From JANQFV01 sp964468185 (GTDB lineage: Bacteria; Planctomycetota; Phycisphaerae; UBA1845; Fen-1342), in NCBI GenBank assembly GCA_964468185.1, contig CAYXTR010000003.1, positions 124,001-188,000 on the forward strand: 64,000 nt of DNA. Direction: 5' to 3'. Of this stretch, positions 61,585 through 64,000 are shown in pieces. The position numbers and the translations under genes were made by a program. Every line of letters starts with the position of its first letter. The first letter of the stretch is position 1. The notes beneath the pieces are model-generated. The model searched no databases. It was not told the DNA's origin and was given only the letters and a program-made list of their open reading frames with translations.

Positions 61585-62121
61585 TTATCTGTATTCCGGC
61601 GGCGCTACGGAGCCAGCCGGAGATGAGTCCGTTGTCTCGTCCGTGGAACGCGCACCCGCCTCGTCCGGTGGCGTGCGCGCTGCATCCAACCGCTTTCGAA
61701 TCCCATCCAGCACACCGTTCACGAACCCCGGCGAATCCTGGCCGCCGAAGCGTTTTCCAAGCTCGATGGCTTCATTCAGCACAATCCGAAAGGGCGTCTC
61801 GGGATGCGCGCGCAGTTCGTGCAAACCGAGCCGAAGGATATTCCGATCGACCGGCTGCATGCGCTGAATCGCCCAATCGGGCACATTCTGCGTCAGCATG
61901 CGATCGATCTCCAGACGGTCATGCCAGGCACCAGACGCGAGATTCCGCGCCCAAGCCACGGCCGGAGGGCCGGGATACTCCTCCCAGCCGAGGTCATGGT
62001 AGTTCACGGGATCGCGCAGAAAATCGCTCAGTTCGCCCTCGAACGCCTCGCCCAGCGCGTCAAACAAGCATAGCGCCTGTAGTGCGAGGACGCGCGCCCG
62101 GGTTCGATCGGCAGACTTCAT
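61585..62121 (-). CDS. nusB: transcription antitermination factor NusB
   Basis: The 178-residue protein has the NusB core: RTRARVLALQALCLFD at the N-terminus, WAIQRMQPVDRNILRLGLHEL and VLNEAIELGKRFGGQDSPGFVNGVLDGI. It is longer than usual by a C-terminal Thr/Ser/Pro tail of about 30 residues. NusB acts with NusE in rRNA antitermination. The ATG at 62121 gives the standard N-terminus; a GTG at 62172 that overlaps the ribH stop is the alternative. Confidence 0.93.
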   Translation of the reverse strand: MKSADRTRARVLALQALCLFDALGEAFEGELSDFLRDPVNYHDLGWEEYPGPPAVAWARNLASGAWHDRLEIDRMLTQNVPDWAIQRMQPVDRNILRLGLHELRAHPETPFRIVLNEAIELGKRFGGQDSPGFVNGVLDGIRKRLDAARTPPDEAGARSTDETTDSSPAGSVAPPEYR

Positions 62122-62168
62122 ACAGACCAGTTTCCTGCCTCGTCGGCGAGGACCTCTCCCCCAGCACT

Positions 62169-62642
62169 TCACTTGGTCGGCAACGCATCCAGAAGATTCG
62201 CCATTTCAATCGCAGATCGGGCCGCCTCCGAGCCCTTGTTGCCGGCCTTGGCACCGGCACGATCCACCGCGTGCTCCAGCGAATCCGCCGTGATCACGCC
62301 AAACGTGATCGGTAAGCCCGTCGCAAGAGATGCCTGCGCAATGCCCTTTGCCACCTCGCCGGCAACATACTCGAAGTGCGGCGTCTGTCCGCGAATGACA
62401 CAGCCCAGGCAAATCACCGCGCTGAAGCGTCCACTCTGTGCCAGTCGCTGCGCGACAAGCGGAATCTCCCACGAACCAGGCACCCACACCTGCGTCAGGT
62501 TCTCCTCGGTCGCACCGTGGCGTGACAATTCGTCGATCGCACCCGACAGCAGCCGCGACGTAATGAACTCGTTGAACCGCGACACGACCAGTGCGAACCG
62601 ATGTGGCGCGGCATCCAGCTTGGCGGAAATAACTGTGCTCAT
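62169..62642 (-). CDS. ribH: 6,7-dimethyl-8-ribityllumazine synthase (RibH)
   Basis: The 157-residue enzyme carries the lumazine synthase motifs: ALVVSRFNEFIT, VWVPGSWEIPLVAQRL, ICLGCVIRGQTPHFEYVAGEVAKGI and ITFGVITADSLEHAVDRAG. It joins ribitylamino-uracil and dihydroxybutanone phosphate in the penultimate step of riboflavin synthesis. It forms icosahedral or pentameric shells. It is first in the operon with nusB, an order common in bacteria. Confidence 0.96.
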   Translation of the reverse strand: MSTVISAKLDAAPHRFALVVSRFNEFITSRLLSGAIDELSRHGATEENLTQVWVPGSWEIPLVAQRLAQSGRFSAVICLGCVIRGQTPHFEYVAGEVAKGIAQASLATGLPITFGVITADSLEHAVDRAGAKAGNKGSEAARSAIEMANLLDALPTK

Positions 62643-62752
62643 TGGACTTATCCGTTATCCTGTCCGATGGTTGAACCGAGTAGTGTAGCGACCGGCCGCC
62701 CCTCCGGCAAATCCCGTCGACCTCCCTGGCCGTACGCCACCTTGGCGGTACG

Positions 62753-63634
62753 ATGAGTAGCAACGACGGGGCCATGGAGTTTGATCGCGTGACAAAGCAC
62801 TCATTCAGCCAGCCAGCCAGCCGACCATGGTGGCAACAGCCCCGCTTCGTCCGTACCACGACACTTGGGCTGATTCTAGCCGCGGTCACGACGATCGTGA
62901 TCTGGCAGTACCAGCGTCACAGGCACGATCGCGCCGCGCTTGCCCAACTCATGGTCGACCAGCGGCTGGCACGGCACAACGGCGCCCTGGAGGCGGCGGG
63001 CGAGAAGACGCCGCATGCCGACGAACTGATGGCCACCCGGTTGCTGGCGGATACCGAGCCCGATCCGGCACTCCGTGAGGTCTACGTCTATGCCCTGGGC
63101 CGCAGTGAACAGCCGAACCACTTCGATGTCATCGCCCACGTGATCAAGACCGATAACGCGCCCGCAGTCCGGCACGCCGCCTGGATCGCTGCGGCTCGCC
63201 TCGATCCGGTTCGTTTTCGTGCGTTCGCTGAGGAATCCCCACCACCGACAGCTCCGTGGGACGAAATCGGACGAGCCTTCGCCTGGCTTGAGGTCGGCGA
63301 TACGCGTGGCGTCGACACGCTGTTTGAGTGGGCACTCGAAGGTACGCCACGTCAACAAAGCGTTGCCGGCGTAGCATTGTACCGGGGGATCGGACCTCTA
63401 CTGGAATCTGCGGGTTGCTGGCCAATCGACGCAGGCATTGCCCCCGACAAGGACTGGACCGACGCCCAAGTTCGCCTCGTCCGCCGCAGAGCCGCCCGTC
63501 TCAATCTACAGGCCATCGCAAACGACACCATGACACACATCCGGCGATCCCGTCCGGTGCACAAGAAAATGGGCCGTCTGTACAGTACACGAGACCGCAT
63601 CGCCCGCCTGCTGTCCCGTATAGGCGGTGATTGA
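62753..63634 (+). CDS. membrane-anchored helical-repeat protein of unknown function
   Basis: The 293-residue protein has one membrane helix (TTTLGLILAAVTTIVIWQY) followed by a helical domain with HEAT-like repeats (LREVYVYALGRSEQPNHFDV, VRHAAWIAAARLDPVRFRAF). The C-terminus is very basic. No catalytic motif is seen. It lies 110 bases away from the divergent ribH gene. Confidence 0.65.
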   Translation: MSSNDGAMEFDRVTKHSFSQPASRPWWQQPRFVRTTTLGLILAAVTTIVIWQYQRHRHDRAALAQLMVDQRLARHNGALEAAGEKTPHADELMATRLLADTEPDPALREVYVYALGRSEQPNHFDVIAHVIKTDNAPAVRHAAWIAAARLDPVRFRAFAEESPPPTAPWDEIGRAFAWLEVGDTRGVDTLFEWALEGTPRQQSVAGVALYRGIGPLLESAGCWPIDAGIAPDKDWTDAQVRLVRRRAARLNLQAIANDTMTHIRRSRPVHKKMGRLYSTRDRIARLLSRIGGD

Positions 63635-63665
63635 GGACCACACGTCCCGCGGGCCGGTGTGTCCG

Positions 63666-63694
63666 TGGCCAAACGCGATTTCAGGGTCTATAAT
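63666..63694 (+). promoter_or_regulatory. sigma-70-type promoter for the ferritin gene
   Basis: TGGCCA at 63666-63671 (four of six consensus bases) and a perfect TATAAT at 63689-63694 are 17 bases apart. The transcript would have a leader of about 135 bases before the ferritin ATG. Confidence 0.55.
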
Positions 63695-63835
63695 CTTCGA
63701 TCTGCTCGGTGAACGACCCAAGGTCGGCGGGCGGGTCGCGGACGACCGCTGCGTGTGGCGGAACGGTCCGGATCAGGAACCCCACAATTCCGCCCGTTGC
63801 GTACGGGCCAGAGACTGATGGAAAGGTGGATTGAA

Positions 63836-64000
63836 ATGCCAATCTCAGAAGCGATGAATGCCAAGCTCAACGAGCAGATTACCAACGAGTTTAACGCCTC
63901 GCAGATCTACCTCGCGATGGCAGTGATGTTCGATGACATGGGTCTGAAGAACCTCTCGCGACGCTTCCGTATGCAGGTGGAAGAAGAACGCCAGCACGCG
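63836..64000 (+). CDS. non-heme ferritin, 5' part
   Basis: The first 55 residues of a FtnA-type ferritin are present: MNAKLNEQITNEFNASQIYL with the ferroxidase glutamate region, LAMAVMFDDMGLKNLS and the start of RMQVEEERQHA, which includes further metal ligands. Ferritins oxidise and store iron in 24-mer cages. AAGGTGG before the ATG fixes the start. The gene is cut by the window end. Confidence 0.93.
   Translation, partial: MPISEAMNAKLNEQITNEFNASQIYLAMAVMFDDMGLKNLSRRFRMQVEEERQHA

Noticed and set aside
1..64000. CRISPR arrays, integrases with attachment sites, rRNA genes or a replication origin
   Set aside because: No regularly spaced direct repeats, no complete recombinase, no rRNA segments and no DnaA-box cluster were seen; the tRNA genes show no adjacent integrase or duplicated 3' end.

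Overview
The window is GC-rich bacterial chromosome with dense, mostly short operons on both strands. Several protein signatures point to the Planctomycetota, probably a Phycisphaerae-like lineage: a secreted protein ending in a PEP-CTERM sorting tail, a secreted amylase ending in a dockerin-like Asp repeat, a pseudopilin with a C-terminal DG motif, a Tat-exported Gfo/Idh/MocA oxidoreductase, a small zinc-ribbon membrane protein and ECF sigma factors. This assignment is inference from protein style; no rRNA is present. The 5' end cuts an epimerase gene and the 3' end cuts a ferritin gene.

Layout. 1-3.3 kb: an epimerase/radical-SAM pair, a zinc-ribbon membrane protein, and a small decayed mobile patch (two overlapping micro-ORFs, the tail of a PD-(D/E)XK-like nuclease, an IS5-type transposase tail). 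3.5-5.8 kb: secreted GH13 amylase. 6.3-13.3 kb: a redox and natural-product island holding a DUF427 protein, a membrane/DUF1569 fusion, a broken amine-oxidase gene, a renalase-like flavoprotein, and a type III polyketide synthase with its methyltransferase and geranylgeranyl-reductase-like flavoprotein. 13.5-16.8 kb: ECF sigma factor followed by a start-less WD40/TPR protein. 17-31.5 kb: housekeeping and accessory genes (SDR epimerase, ThpR, Gfo/Idh/MocA, a GGDEF/HD-GYP response regulator beside a YjfB-like motility protein, PanB, methyltransferase, DUF3467, ABC permease, lipoate ligase-like protein, a tandem WaaP-like kinase, a PHP protein). 31.5-32.6 kb: a gene-poor kilobase with a strong terminator.

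32.6-48 kb: IolE-like isomerase, tRNA-Lys, EamA transporter, a sigma-54 activator, a structured leader before a two-gene pseudopilin unit, an ECF sigma/membrane/periplasmic trio, a P-loop protein with a deoxyribosyltransferase-like tail, tRNA-Leu, a zinc-ribbon/SPFH/SPFH operon, a TIGR03960-type radical SAM protein and a PEP-CTERM protein. 48-54.5 kb: envelope glycan genes (O-antigen ligase with repeats, WecA-like transferase and DUF4416 protein in one overlapping minus operon) divergent from a GlmU-like nucleotidyltransferase and a D-2-hydroxyacid dehydrogenase. 54.7-64 kb: GT39-like glycosyltransferase, tRNA-Cys, acyl-CoA synthetase, heme-type hybrid histidine kinase, a ribH-nusB-ftsY operon, a membrane repeat protein and ferritin.

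The most notable candidate is the 41.3-44.8 kb operon: two SPFH proteins, each with a transmembrane anchor, three copies of the N-terminal SPFH beta unit, the SPFH core and a long coiled coil, a layout that recalls vault-like assemblies. The type III PKS island, the duplicated kinase and the structured leader at 36.0-36.15 kb come next.
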